Of a DNA stretch of 7,289 bases, positions 1-6,433 are shown piece by piece. Both the position numbers and the translations under genes were made by a program. The first letter of the stretch is position 1. Each line of letters begins with the position of its first letter. Below the pieces are notes generated by a model. It saw only the letters and a list, made by a program, of their open reading frames with translations. It was not told the origin of the DNA and made no database searches. Source of the stretch: Gammaproteobacteria bacterium (GTDB lineage: Bacteria > Pseudomonadota > Gammaproteobacteria > S012-40); NCBI GenBank assembly GCA_026982215.1, contig JALSHN010000413.1, positions 1 through 7,289 on the forward strand, written 5' to 3'.

Positions 1-23
1 CGCGGCGGTCATCGCCGGCCGCG
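1..23 (-). terminator. Possible hairpin just after rplS, cut by the window edge
   Basis: Read on the minus strand, the sequence right after the rplS stop codon contains CGCGGC, an 11-base spacer and GCCGCG, which can form a 6-bp all-GC stem. It sits where the rplS operon terminator would be expected. The window ends at the distal arm, so a following U-tract cannot be seen and the stem may be longer than shown. Alternative pairings exist in this GC-rich stretch, so it could be chance. Confidence 0.3.
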
Positions 24-24
24 G

Positions 25-369
25 TCAGAGTTTCTCTTTGATGCGCGCAGCCTTGCCCCGACGCTCACGGAGGTAGTAGAGCTTGGCACGCCGCACGTCG
101 CCACGGCGTTTCACCTCGATGGAGGCGATGGCGGGGCTATGGGTCTGGAAGACACGTTCCACGCCTTCGCCGTGGGAGATCTTGCGCACGGTGAAGGAAC
201 TGTTGAGACCGCGGTTGCGCTTGGCGATGACTACGCCTTCGAAGGCCTGCAGACGCTCGCGGTTGCCCTCTTTGACCTTCACCTGCACCACCACGGTGTC
301 TCCCGGTCCGAATTCGGGCAGGCCCTGTTTCATTTGTTCGCGTTCGATCTGCTCGATGATGTTGCTCAT
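25..369 (-). CDS. rplS: 50S ribosomal protein L19
   Basis: This gene encodes large-subunit ribosomal protein L19, which lies at the interface between the 30S and 50S subunits. The 114-residue product has the family's usual length and matches the gammaproteobacterial form almost throughout: an MSNIIEQIE start, RLQAFEGVVIA (about 39-49), FTVRKIS (59-65), GEGVERVFQTHSP (67-79), and the basic C-terminal stretch KLYYLRERRGKAARIKEKL. The ATG at 367-369 is preceded by GGAG with a 6-base spacer, so the start is well supported. It lies 11 bases downstream of trmD and is the last gene of the rpsP-rimM-trmD-rplS cluster, so it is probably translated from the shared mRNA. Nothing is odd about the protein. 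Identification is essentially certain from residue-level similarity and gene order. Confidence 0.98.
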   Translation of the reverse strand: MSNIIEQIEREQMKQGLPEFGPGDTVVVQVKVKEGNRERLQAFEGVVIAKRNRGLNSSFTVRKISHGEGVERVFQTHSPAIASIEVKRRGDVRRAKLYYLRERRGKAARIKEKL

Positions 370-380
370 GACGCTCTCCG

Positions 381-1145
381 TCAGTTTCGTTCCTGTTTCT
401 TCCGCGTTTCCGCGATGTATTCGTCCAACAAGTGCTGATCTTCCACACTCAACACCCGCCCCTGCAACAGATCCGGCCGGCGCTCCCAGGTGCGCCCCAG
501 GGCCTGTTTGCGCCGCCAGCGGGCGATGGCGGCGTGGTCTCCCCCCAACAACACCGGCGGCACCGCTCGTCCGTCCACCACCTCGGGACGGGTGTAGTGG
601 GGATGATCCAGCAGCCCCTCGGTGAAGGAATCCTCCTCGGCCGAGTCCTCATGCCCCAGCGCCCCCGGCAACAGCCGGGCGATGCCGTCGATGATCACCA
701 TGGCGGCCAATTCACCGCCGGAGAGGACGTAATCACCGATGGACCATTCCTCATCCACGACCTCTTCGATGAGGCGCTCGTCCACGCCCTCGTAGCGGCC
801 GGCCAACAGCACCAACCCGGGTCGTGCGGCCAGTTCGCGCAAGCCCGCCTGATCCAGGCGCCTCCCCTGCGGGGAGAGGTAGGCCACCCGGACCCCCTCC
901 CCCGCCGCCGAGCGGGCGGCGCGAACGGCGCTGCGCAACGGTTCCACCCGCATCACCATCCCCGGCCCGCCGCCGTAGGGGCGGTCGTCCACCGTACGGT
1001 GACGATCCCCGGCCCAGTCGCGGGGATTCCAGGTTCTCACCTGGAGCAGCCCGCGCTCCAGAGCCCGGGCGGTGACTCCCCCCACACGCAAGGCATCGAT
1101 CATGGCAGGGAACAAGGTCACCACCTCAATGCGCACGGGGCTCAT
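381..1145 (-). CDS. trmD: tRNA (guanine(37)-N1)-methyltransferase TrmD
   Basis: TrmD transfers a methyl group from S-adenosylmethionine to N1 of G37, next to the anticodon in tRNAs reading CNN codons, and so prevents +1 frameshifting. The product has 254 residues, the normal length. Visible motifs are PYGGGPGMVM (57-66), YLSPQG (89-94), GRYEGVDER (116-124) and SIGDYVLSGGELA (135-147), which form the trefoil-knotted SPOUT fold that binds the cofactor. R157 and D172 (in EEDSF) occupy the places of the E. coli catalytic Arg154 and Asp169. The open frame continues far upstream to about 1514, but that part overlaps rimM. The start chosen is the ATG at 1143-1145, which overlaps the rimM stop as ATGA. 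No clear Shine-Dalgarno site precedes it, so translational coupling to rimM is likely. The C-terminal region (about 175-254) is the tRNA-binding helical domain. Confidence 0.98.
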   Translation of the reverse strand: MSPVRIEVVTLFPAMIDALRVGGVTARALERGLLQVRTWNPRDWAGDRHRTVDDRPYGGGPGMVMRVEPLRSAVRAARSAAGEGVRVAYLSPQGRRLDQAGLRELAARPGLVLLAGRYEGVDERLIEEVVDEEWSIGDYVLSGGELAAMVIIDGIARLLPGALGHEDSAEEDSFTEGLLDHPHYTRPEVVDGRAVPPVLLGGDHAAIARWRRKQALGRTWERRPDLLQGRVLSVEDQHLLDEYIAETRKKQERN

Positions 1146-1666
1146 TCCGGTGGCCACCACTCCACGTCCAGACGACCGGCATCGAGGTCCACGCTCTTCA
1201 CCACCGGCCCCTGAACGAAGGGAATAAGCTGTTCCTGACCACCGACCCCACGCACCACCAAGACATCGTGAGCGCCGGTCTCCATCAATTTGCTCACCCG
1301 CCCCAGACTGACGCCGTTCTGGTCGATCACCTCCAGACCGATGAGGTCGGCCCAATAATATTCGCCCTCCGGTAACGGCGGCAGGCGATCCCGGGGAACG
1401 GCGATCTCGGCACCGACGAGGGGACGCACTTGGTCGCGATCGTCCCACCCCGCCAGCTTGGCCACCAGCCCCTTGCCATGGGGGCGGCCCTCTTCCAGGT
1501 TCACTTCGCGCCATTGCCCTTGCAGACGGAGCTGCCAGGGGGCGTGTTGGAAGATAGCCTGCCGCGGCTCGGTGTAGGAGTACACCCGCACCCAGCCACG
1601 CACCCCATAGAGTCCGGAGATGCGCCCGAGGACGAGTCGTTCCTCACGCTCGGGACGCCGAGTCAT
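1142..1666 (-). CDS. rimM: Ribosome maturation factor RimM (16S rRNA processing)
   Basis: RimM binds the 30S subunit near S19 and helps the 3' domain (head) of 16S rRNA mature. The 174-residue product is close to the family's usual size. The N-terminal RimM domain starts with LVLGRISGLYGVRGWVRV (11-28), the family signature with the G-x-x-G-V-x-G pattern. The C-terminal PRC-barrel domain starts near YYWADLIGLEV (103-113) and contains GAHDVLVV (131-138) and QLIPFV (146-151). The YYW pair of aromatics is conserved in the family. The ATG at 1664-1666 lies 7 bases after the rpsP stop, and the GAGG that can serve as its ribosome site overlaps that stop codon (TGAGGGTGGGATG). Its own stop overlaps the trmD start. 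The context (ribosomal protein genes on either side plus trmD) is the classical one. Confidence 0.97.
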   Translation of the reverse strand: MTRRPEREERLVLGRISGLYGVRGWVRVYSYTEPRQAIFQHAPWQLRLQGQWREVNLEEGRPHGKGLVAKLAGWDDRDQVRPLVGAEIAVPRDRLPPLPEGEYYWADLIGLEVIDQNGVSLGRVSKLMETGAHDVLVVRGVGGQEQLIPFVQGPVVKSVDLDAGRLDVEWWPPE

Positions 1667-1673
1667 CCCACCC

Positions 1674-1934
1674 TCAGGCCGCGGCCTCCTGGGCCTTGCG
1701 GTATTGCTTCACCAGCTGGGCGACGCGTTCACTCACCTGGGCGCCCTGGCCCAGCCAGTATTCCAGCCGCTCCAGATCGATGCGCAGAGGCTCCTCACCA
1801 CCGGTGGCGATGGGGTTGAAAAATCCCAGACGCTCGATGAAGCGACCGTCCCGCCGGGCGCGGGAATCGGTGACTACGATGTGGTAGAAGGGGCGTTTCT
1901 TGGCCCCGCCACGGGACATGCGAATGGTGACCAT
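1674..1934 (-). CDS. rpsP: 30S ribosomal protein S16
   Basis: S16 is a small-subunit protein needed for proper assembly of the 5' domain of 16S rRNA. The product has 86 residues, normal for the family, and begins MVTIRMSRGGAKKRPFYHIVV, followed by DSRARRDGRFIERLGFFNP (32-50), the most conserved part of S16, and YWLGQGAQ (64-71). The frame stays open upstream to 2078, but that extension would run into ffh and shows no similarity to S16. The ATG at 1932-1934 is therefore the start. The nearest purine-rich site is AGAGG at 1948-1952, 13 bases away, which is longer than usual. A probable promoter and a leader hairpin lie directly upstream, so this is likely the first gene of a four-gene transcription unit as well as part of any readthrough from ffh. 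Confidence 0.97.
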   Translation of the reverse strand: MVTIRMSRGGAKKRPFYHIVVTDSRARRDGRFIERLGFFNPIATGGEEPLRIDLERLEYWLGQGAQVSERVAQLVKQYRKAQEAAA

Positions 1935-1976
1935 GTGTCTGTCTCGTCCTCTGGAAATTCGGTTGTACCACGCCAT

Positions 1977-1993
1977 GCCGGACCGTCCCCGGC
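1977..1993 (-). other. Inverted repeat in the predicted rpsP leader
   Basis: On the minus strand GCCGG and CCGGC flank a 7-base centre, giving a 5-bp GC stem that can extend by one G-U pair. It falls within the predicted 5' leader of the rpsP mRNA, about 43 bases before the start codon. No U-run follows, so it is not an intrinsic terminator. It could act in leader stability or in ribosomal-protein feedback, but no function is shown, and such short stems arise easily at this GC content. Confidence 0.3.
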
Positions 1994-2008
1994 CCGGGAA
2001 AACGCGGG

Positions 2009-2037
2009 ATTCTAGTGCATCGACGCTGGAAAGGAAA
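2009..2037 (-). promoter_or_regulatory. Predicted sigma-70 promoter for rpsP-rimM-trmD-rplS
   Basis: In the 112-base gap between ffh and rpsP the minus strand reads TAGAAT at 2009-2014, a 5-of-6 match to the -10 consensus TATAAT. It is followed directly by the GC-rich stretch CCCGCG. A TTTCCT hexamer at 2032-2037 lies 17 bases upstream and is only a weak -35 match. Transcription would start near 2002 and give a leader of about 65-70 bases. A GC-rich discriminator after the -10 box is typical of stringently controlled ribosomal promoters, so growth-rate control by ppGpp/DksA is a reasonable inference. The placement directly before a ribosomal operon supports the call; the poor -35 weakens it. 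Confidence 0.55.
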
Positions 2038-2046
2038 GGGAAACGC

Positions 2047-3408
2047 TCAGAACGGCAGCCCGGGCACCTTGCCCCCACCGAACCGGCGCATCATCTTCGC
2101 CAACCCGCCCTTGCGATTCATCTGTTTCATCATCTTCTGCATCTGGTTGAACTGCTTGAGCAGGCGGTTGACGTCCTGGATCTGGGTACCGGAACCGTTG
2201 GCGATCCGCCGCTTGCGTGATCCCTTGATGATCTCGGGACGACGGCGTTCCTGCGGGGTCATGGAGAGGATGATCGCTTCCAGGCGGGCGACCTGTTTGT
2301 CGTTCACCTGGTCACGTACGCTGTCGGGGAGTTGGTGCATCCCGGGGAGTTTGTCCATCAATGCCGCCATGCCGCCCAGTTTCTTCATCTGCTGGATCTG
2401 ACCGAGGAAATCTTCCAGATCGAAGCCCTTGCCTTTCTTGAGTTTGGTCGCGATCTTCTCCGCCTCTTTCTGATCCAGCTTCTGCTGGGCCTCCTCCACC
2501 AGGCTGAGCACATCGCCCATGCCGAGGATGCGCGAGGCGATGCGCTCGGGGTGGAAGGGCTGCAGGGCAGTGGTCTTCTCGCCCACGCCGATGAATTTGA
2601 TCGGCTTGCCGGTGATGTGGCGGATGGACAGGGCCGCGCCGCCGCGGGCATCGCCGTCCACCTTGGTGAGCACCACGCCGGTGAGCGGCAGGGCCTCGTG
2701 GAAGGCGCGGGCGGTGTTGGCGGCGTCCTGACCGGTCATGGCATCCACCACGAACAAGGTCTCGCTGGGATCCAACGCCTGGTGCAGGCGCCGGATCTCG
2801 TCCATCATCGCCTCATCGACGTGCAGCCGCCCGGCGGTATCCACCAGCAGCACGTCGTGAAAATGGCGCCGGGCATGGTCGAGGGCGGCGCGGGCGATGG
2901 CCACCGGATCCTGGTCGGGGCTGGAGGGAAAGAAATCCACCCCCACCTCAGCGGCCAGAGTCTGCAGCTGCTGAATGGCGGCCGGGCGGTAGACGTCGGC
3001 ACTGACCACCAGCACTTTCTTCTTCTCACGCTCACGCAGGTGACGCGCCAGCTTGGCCACGGTGGTGGTCTTCCCCGCCCCCTGAAGACCGGCCATCAAC
3101 ACCACGGCCGGAGGCTGGACATTGAGGGCCAGGGCCTCGTTGGCGTCGCCCATGAGGTGGACCAGTTCGTCGTTGACGATCTTGACGAACACCTGCCCCG
3201 GGGTGAGGCTTTTGAGGACTTCCTGCCCCAGTGCGCGTTCCTTGACCCGGGCGACGAATTCCTTGACCACCGGCAGGGCCACGTCGGCCTCCAGCAGCGC
3301 CATGCGCACCTCACGCAAGGTCTCTTTGACGTTGTCCTCGGTGATGCGGCCCTGGCCGCGGATGTTTTTCAGCGTGCGGGTGAGGCGATCGGTGAGACCT
3401 TCGAACAT
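2047..3408 (-). CDS. ffh: Signal recognition particle GTPase Ffh (SRP54)
   Basis: Ffh binds 4.5S RNA to form the bacterial signal recognition particle. It captures hydrophobic signal sequences on nascent chains and docks with FtsY at the inner membrane in a GTP-controlled cycle. The 453-residue product has all three domains: the N domain (1 to about 90, with ALLEADVALPVV at 37-48); the GTPase G domain (about 95-295) with the P-loop GLQGAGKTTT (107-116), DVYRPAA (138-144), DTAGR (190-194) and TKVDGDARGG (248-257); and a methionine-rich M domain (about 325-445). The M domain carries the RNA-binding segment SRKRRIANGSG (397-407) and several Met clusters for signal-peptide binding. The ATG at 3406-3408 gives the family's standard N-terminus (MFEGLTDRLT). 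Only a weak AGG lies upstream of it. It follows the hydrolase gene by 82 bases on the same strand and may share its transcript. No promoter is evident in that gap. Confidence 0.98.
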   Translation of the reverse strand: MFEGLTDRLTRTLKNIRGQGRITEDNVKETLREVRMALLEADVALPVVKEFVARVKERALGQEVLKSLTPGQVFVKIVNDELVHLMGDANEALALNVQPPAVVLMAGLQGAGKTTTVAKLARHLREREKKKVLVVSADVYRPAAIQQLQTLAAEVGVDFFPSSPDQDPVAIARAALDHARRHFHDVLLVDTAGRLHVDEAMMDEIRRLHQALDPSETLFVVDAMTGQDAANTARAFHEALPLTGVVLTKVDGDARGGAALSIRHITGKPIKFIGVGEKTTALQPFHPERIASRILGMGDVLSLVEEAQQKLDQKEAEKIATKLKKGKGFDLEDFLGQIQQMKKLGGMAALMDKLPGMHQLPDSVRDQVNDKQVARLEAIILSMTPQERRRPEIIKGSRKRRIANGSGTQIQDVNRLLKQFNQMQKMMKQMNRKGGLAKMMRRFGGGKVPGLPF

Positions 3409-3454
3409 GATGCAGACCTGTGTCGGTGAAACGGTGGCTGGATTTGGGTGAGAT

Positions 3455-3470
3455 CGCCGTGGTCACGGCG
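3455..3470. repeat. Near-perfect palindrome upstream of ffh
   Basis: CGCCGTG and CACGGCG form 7-base inverted arms around a 2-base centre (GT on the plus strand), between the hydrolase stop codon and the ffh start. As RNA it would form a 6-bp stem with a 4-base loop. No U-run follows on the minus strand, so it is not a standard intrinsic terminator. It could be a protein operator, an RNA processing or pausing hairpin, or chance. Confidence 0.4.
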
Positions 3471-3490
3471 GGTTCCCCTGGCGGGTCCGA

Positions 3491-4264
3491 TTATAGCTGG
3501 AAAACGTCATCGCCCCGAAGGCGTTCCAACGGCCGCTGGGGAATCAGTCCTTGGCATTCGTAGAAAATGATGTCCTCGGCACCGGGTTTCAGATGGCTGA
3601 TGAGGATCCGTGGCCGGTGACGCAGCTTTTCCAGGTCGGCGGCCAGGGTGGGGGGACAGTAGTGGCCGGAGAGACGGGCCAGCTCCCGCTGGGCCGTGGG
3701 AAAAGCGCACTCCACCGCCAGCAGATCCAGGCGATCGCCGGCGTTGAGGGCCCGCCAGAAAGTGTCATTGGGGCCGCTGTCGCCACTGAAGGCAAAACTG
3801 CGTCCCGAGGGGGCCGTCACCCGATAGCCCACTGCGGGCAAGGTGTGGGCCACACGGATCATCTCCACCCGCCGCCCTCCCACTTCGACGCCCTCCCCCG
3901 GCTGCATGGGGACGAGGCGTACCACCGGGGCCCCCGGTTCGGGAAGGGCGGTAAAGTCGGGCCACAGGGTCCAGTTGAACAGGTGCAGCCGCAGGGCCTC
4001 GAGGGTCTCGGGCAGGGCATGAACACAGACGGGGGTTTCGAGACGCTCGAACACGGCATCGAGCAGAAAAGGCAGGAAGGCGATGTGGTCCAGATGGCTG
4101 TGGGTGAGGAAAACATGGCGGATGGCGGCCATGGCCTCCAGTTCGAGACGCCCCACGCCGCTGCCGCAGTCGATGAGCAGGTCCCGATCCACCAGGAAGG
4201 CGGTGGTGTGGCGCCCCGGCCCCACGCCGCCACTGCAGCCCAATACCCGCAGTTCCATGGCCAT
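3491..4264 (-). CDS. Metallo-beta-lactamase-fold hydrolase, class II cyclic-nucleotide phosphodiesterase-like
   Basis: This 257-residue soluble protein belongs to the metallo-beta-lactamase superfamily. It carries THSHLDH (54-60; H55, H57, D59, H60), a third-strand histidine in VAHTLP (H140), the bridging aspartate in FSGDSGPND (D162), VECAF (184-188), GHYCP (H201) and the final ligand in LISHLKPG (H224). The dinuclear zinc site therefore looks complete. The N-terminal LRVLGCSGG and CGSGVGRL are typical of the RNase Z and class II phosphodiesterase branches. The THSHLDH form and the spacing favour the class II 3',5'-cyclic-nucleotide phosphodiesterase group. RNase Z, which cuts tRNA 3' ends, is less likely, because its long flexible arm is not seen. 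The substrate is not provable here. The ATG at 4262-4264 is preferred over the one at 4256-4258 because AAGGGG lies 10 bases before it. The gene lies between ffh and the divergent ypjD, which are direct neighbours in E. coli. Confidence 0.85.
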   Translation of the reverse strand: MAMELRVLGCSGGVGPGRHTTAFLVDRDLLIDCGSGVGRLELEAMAAIRHVFLTHSHLDHIAFLPFLLDAVFERLETPVCVHALPETLEALRLHLFNWTLWPDFTALPEPGAPVVRLVPMQPGEGVEVGGRRVEMIRVAHTLPAVGYRVTAPSGRSFAFSGDSGPNDTFWRALNAGDRLDLLAVECAFPTAQRELARLSGHYCPPTLAADLEKLRHRPRILISHLKPGAEDIIFYECQGLIPQRPLERLRGDDVFQL

Positions 4265-4342
4265 CCGGCTAACGCCCCTTCGCCCCGGCGACGGAATATG
4301 CCATCATGTCAGTAAGATACATTCAAGGAGTCTCCCTGTCGC
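4265..4342. promoter_or_regulatory. Divergent intergenic region between the hydrolase gene and ypjD
   Basis: This 78-base gap must hold the start signals for both directions unless transcription begins inside a neighbouring gene. On the plus strand TAAGAT at 4313-4318 is a possible -10 box, but no good -35 lies 16-18 bases before it, and the leader would be under 20 bases. AAGGAG at 4325-4330 is a full Shine-Dalgarno match 12 bases before the ypjD ATG. On the minus strand AAGGGG serves the hydrolase start, and no convincing promoter could be picked. The region is clearly less GC-rich around 4291-4325 than its surroundings, as expected for promoter DNA. Confidence 0.35.
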
Positions 4343-5140
4343 ATGTACGCCGTCTTGTCCGGCGCGGCCGTGTTGTTGTACTTCACGGCCGCCTGGCTCC
4401 TTTGGCGCCGCCTGCTCCATCGTTCCGACGCCTCCCCGCGTCCCGCGTTGTCGCTGGCGTTGGCGGGGGCGTTGATCCACTCGGCCGCCTTGGCGCAAAG
4501 CATGGTGATCCCCGAGGGGATCAACCTGGGCTTTTCCAATGCCACCTCCCTCATCACCGCCATTATCGTGGCGCTGTTCGTGCTCACCGCCTGGTTCGTG
4601 CCGGTGGAGAACCTGGGCATCCTTTTGTTGCCCCTGGCGGCGATCACCCAGCTCATCGACGCCCTGCTGCCCATGGGGATGAAGGTGGAGCAGGTGATCA
4701 CCCCGGGGCTGGCGTTGCATATCCTGCTTTCGCTGCTGGCCTATGCTCTGCTCACCCTGGCCGCCGCTCAGGCCCTGTTGCTCTCGGCCCAGGAACACCA
4801 GCTCCATAGCCGCCGCCCCGGTGGCCTGATCCGTGCCCTGCCTCCGTTGGAGACCATGGAGCGGCTGCTGTTCGGCCTCATTCTGGTGGGTTTCGTGGTC
4901 CAGACGCTGGCCCTGGTCACCGGCTGGGTGGTGAGCGTGGATCTGTTGGCCCAGCATTTGATCCACAAGACGGTGCTGGCGGTGACCGCCTGGGTGGTGT
5001 TCGCGTTGCTGTTGCTCGGCCATTGGCGCCTGGGGTGGCGGGGCCGTACCGCGGTGCGCTGGACCTTGGCCGGTTTTTTCTTCCTCTTCCTCTCTTATTT
5101 CGGCTCCAAGTATGTGCTCGAGATCATTCTCGGCCGCTGA
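4343..5140 (+). CDS. ypjD: Inner-membrane protein YpjD, cytochrome c assembly (CcsA/CcmC-like) family
   Basis: This is a 265-residue polytopic membrane protein with about eight hydrophobic segments (roughly 4-21, 37-55, 67-86, 92-108, 122-148, 174-196, 209-227 and 238-255). It matches E. coli YpjD in several places: GLALHILLSLLAYALL (122-137), the loop LPPLETMERLLF (166-177), HKTVLAVTAWVVF (208-220), LLLGHW (223-228), GWRGR (231-235) and SYFGSKYV (251-258). Histidines H46, H126, H208 and H227 sit in or near membrane segments, where this superfamily uses histidines as haem ligands. The tryptophan-rich WWD motif of true CcmC/CcsA haem-handling proteins is absent, so a direct role in cytochrome c assembly is not established. 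The ATG follows AAGGAG by 12 bases, and no alternative start lies nearby. It is followed after 27 bases by corB, as in E. coli, which suggests an operon and a shared function in cation transport. Confidence 0.92.
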   Translation: MYAVLSGAAVLLYFTAAWLLWRRLLHRSDASPRPALSLALAGALIHSAALAQSMVIPEGINLGFSNATSLITAIIVALFVLTAWFVPVENLGILLLPLAAITQLIDALLPMGMKVEQVITPGLALHILLSLLAYALLTLAAAQALLLSAQEHQLHSRRPGGLIRALPPLETMERLLFGLILVGFVVQTLALVTGWVVSVDLLAQHLIHKTVLAVTAWVVFALLLLGHWRLGWRGRTAVRWTLAGFFFLFLSYFGSKYVLEIILGR

Positions 5141-5167
5141 CTCCGCTCCCTTGAGGCGTTTTCCACC

Positions 5168-6433
5168 GTGAACGAAGTCCCTTTGAGCGTGCTTTTCACC
5201 GCCTTGGCGGTGCTGCTGGTGTTGTCGGGCTTCTTTTCCGGCTCCGAGACCGGGCTGATGGCCATCAACCGTTACCGCTTGCGCCATCTCGCCCGCCAGG
5301 GCCACAAGGGGGCGCAGCGGGTGCTGCGGTTGCTGGAGCGACCGGATCGGCTCATCGGTCTGATCCTGCTGGGCAACAATCTGGTGAACATCCTCGCCTC
5401 TTCACTCACCACGCTCATCGCGCTGAGACTGGGTGGAGAGGGGGCCATCGCCCTGGGCGCCGGCCTGTTGACGCTGGTGATCTTGATCTTTTCGGAGGTG
5501 GCGCCGAAGACACTGGCGGCCCTGCACCCGGAGCGGGTGGCCTTTCCCGCGGCCTTTGTCTACGAGTATCTGCTGCGGCTGATTTTCCCGTTGGTGTTGT
5601 TGGTCAATGCCTTGGCCAACGGGGTGTTGCGTCTGCTGGGGGTACACCCGGGGGAGAGCGGTCAGGGACAGGCGCTCTCCACCGAAGAGTTACGCACCGT
5701 GCTGCATGAGGCCGGGGCGTTGATCCCCAAGCGCCACCAGGAGATGTTGCTCTCCATCCTCGAGCTGGAGGAGGTGACGGTGAACGACATCATGGTGCCG
5801 CGGGGGGAGATCGTGGGGATCGATCTGGAGGACGATCTGGAGGCGATCATGGCGCAGTTGACCCATTCGCAGCATACCCGTCTCCCGGTGTACCGGGAGA
5901 ACATCGATCAGGTGGAGGGGTTTCTCCATGTGCGCAACGCCTTGCCGCTCTTGGCCCGCGGCGAGCTCAGCAAGGAGGCCTTGCGGCGTATCCTGCGCGA
6001 GCCTTATTTCATCCCCGAGGCGACACCGCTCAATACCCAGCTGCTCAATTTTCAGCGCCAGCGGCGGCGCATCGGTCTGGTGGTGGACGAGTACGGCGAC
6101 ATCCAGGGACTGGTGACCTTGGAGGACATCCTCGAGGAGATCGTCGGCGAGTTCACCACCAGTCCGGAATTGTCGCCGGAGGTGATTCCCCAGGAGGACG
6201 GGAGTTATCTGGTGGATGCGGGGATGAATATCCGTGAGGTGAATCGGATGCTGGGCTGGAAGCTGCCCACCGACGGGCCGAAGACGTTGAACGGTTTGAT
6301 TCTGGAATATCTGGAACACATCCCGGAGCCCGGCACCAGCCTGCGCATCGACGGTTACCCCATCGAGATCGTCAAGACTCAGGGCAATGCGGTGAAGACG
6401 GTGCGCATCCACCCCCCTCAGGAGGGGGAGTGA
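5168..6433 (+). CDS. corB: CorB/YfjD-type CNNM transporter with CBS pair and CorC domain
   Basis: This 421-residue inner-membrane protein belongs to the CorB/CorC (CNNM) family, linked to Mg2+ and Co2+ efflux or transport. The membrane CNNM/DUF21 domain covers about 1-185, with the conserved FFSGSETGL (22-30), GNNLVNILASS (69-79) and SEVAPKTLA (109-117), whose polar residues lie in the ion-binding region. Two CBS domains follow: about 205-260, starting VNDIMVPRGEIVGID; and about 272-328, with VVDEYGDIQGLVTLEDILEE. They bind ATP-Mg in characterised relatives. The C-terminal CorC/HlyC domain occupies about 340-418. The start is GTG at 5168-5170. GAGG at 5153-5156 is 11 bases upstream, and this N-terminus places the first helix correctly. 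It lies 27 bases after ypjD. Its last 16 bases overlap the 3' end of the convergent wspR-like gene. Older databases label such proteins haemolysins, which is misleading. Confidence 0.93.
   Translation: MNEVPLSVLFTALAVLLVLSGFFSGSETGLMAINRYRLRHLARQGHKGAQRVLRLLERPDRLIGLILLGNNLVNILASSLTTLIALRLGGEGAIALGAGLLTLVILIFSEVAPKTLAALHPERVAFPAAFVYEYLLRLIFPLVLLVNALANGVLRLLGVHPGESGQGQALSTEELRTVLHEAGALIPKRHQEMLLSILELEEVTVNDIMVPRGEIVGIDLEDDLEAIMAQLTHSQHTRLPVYRENIDQVEGFLHVRNALPLLARGELSKEALRRILREPYFIPEATPLNTQLLNFQRQRRRIGLVVDEYGDIQGLVTLEDILEEIVGEFTTSPELSPEVIPQEDGSYLVDAGMNIREVNRMLGWKLPTDGPKTLNGLILEYLEHIPEPGTSLRIDGYPIEIVKTQGNAVKTVRIHPPQEGE

Noticed and set aside
1149..1158. Perfect palindrome GGTGGCCACC just before the trmD start
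   Set aside because: It lies in rimM coding sequence (codons for the conserved-looking C-terminus), has no loop for an RNA hairpin, and is too short to stand out at this GC content.
1146..1514. N-terminal extension of trmD in the same frame
   Set aside because: It overlaps rimM entirely, is low-complexity Arg/Gly-rich, and TrmD starts with the standard MSPVRIEVVTLFP at 1145.
1935..2078. N-terminal extension of rpsP, including a Cys-rich start
   Set aside because: It would overlap the end of ffh, and S16 has its canonical start MVTIR at 1934. The region instead carries a promoter.
2332..3429. A 365-codon open frame on the plus strand opposite ffh
   Set aside because: It is the antisense of the unmistakable ffh gene. 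Its residue composition is what reverse-complement reading of GC-rich codons gives, and no family motif is visible.
3551..4315. A 254-codon plus-strand frame opposite the metallo-hydrolase gene
   Set aside because: It is the antisense of a gene with a complete metal-binding motif set. The translated product has no recognisable domain.
4304..5305. A 333-codon open frame on the minus strand opposite ypjD
   Set aside because: The product is dominated by Gln, His, Gly and Arg, the expected mirror of a Leu/Ala/Val-rich membrane protein. The YpjD match on the plus strand is clear.
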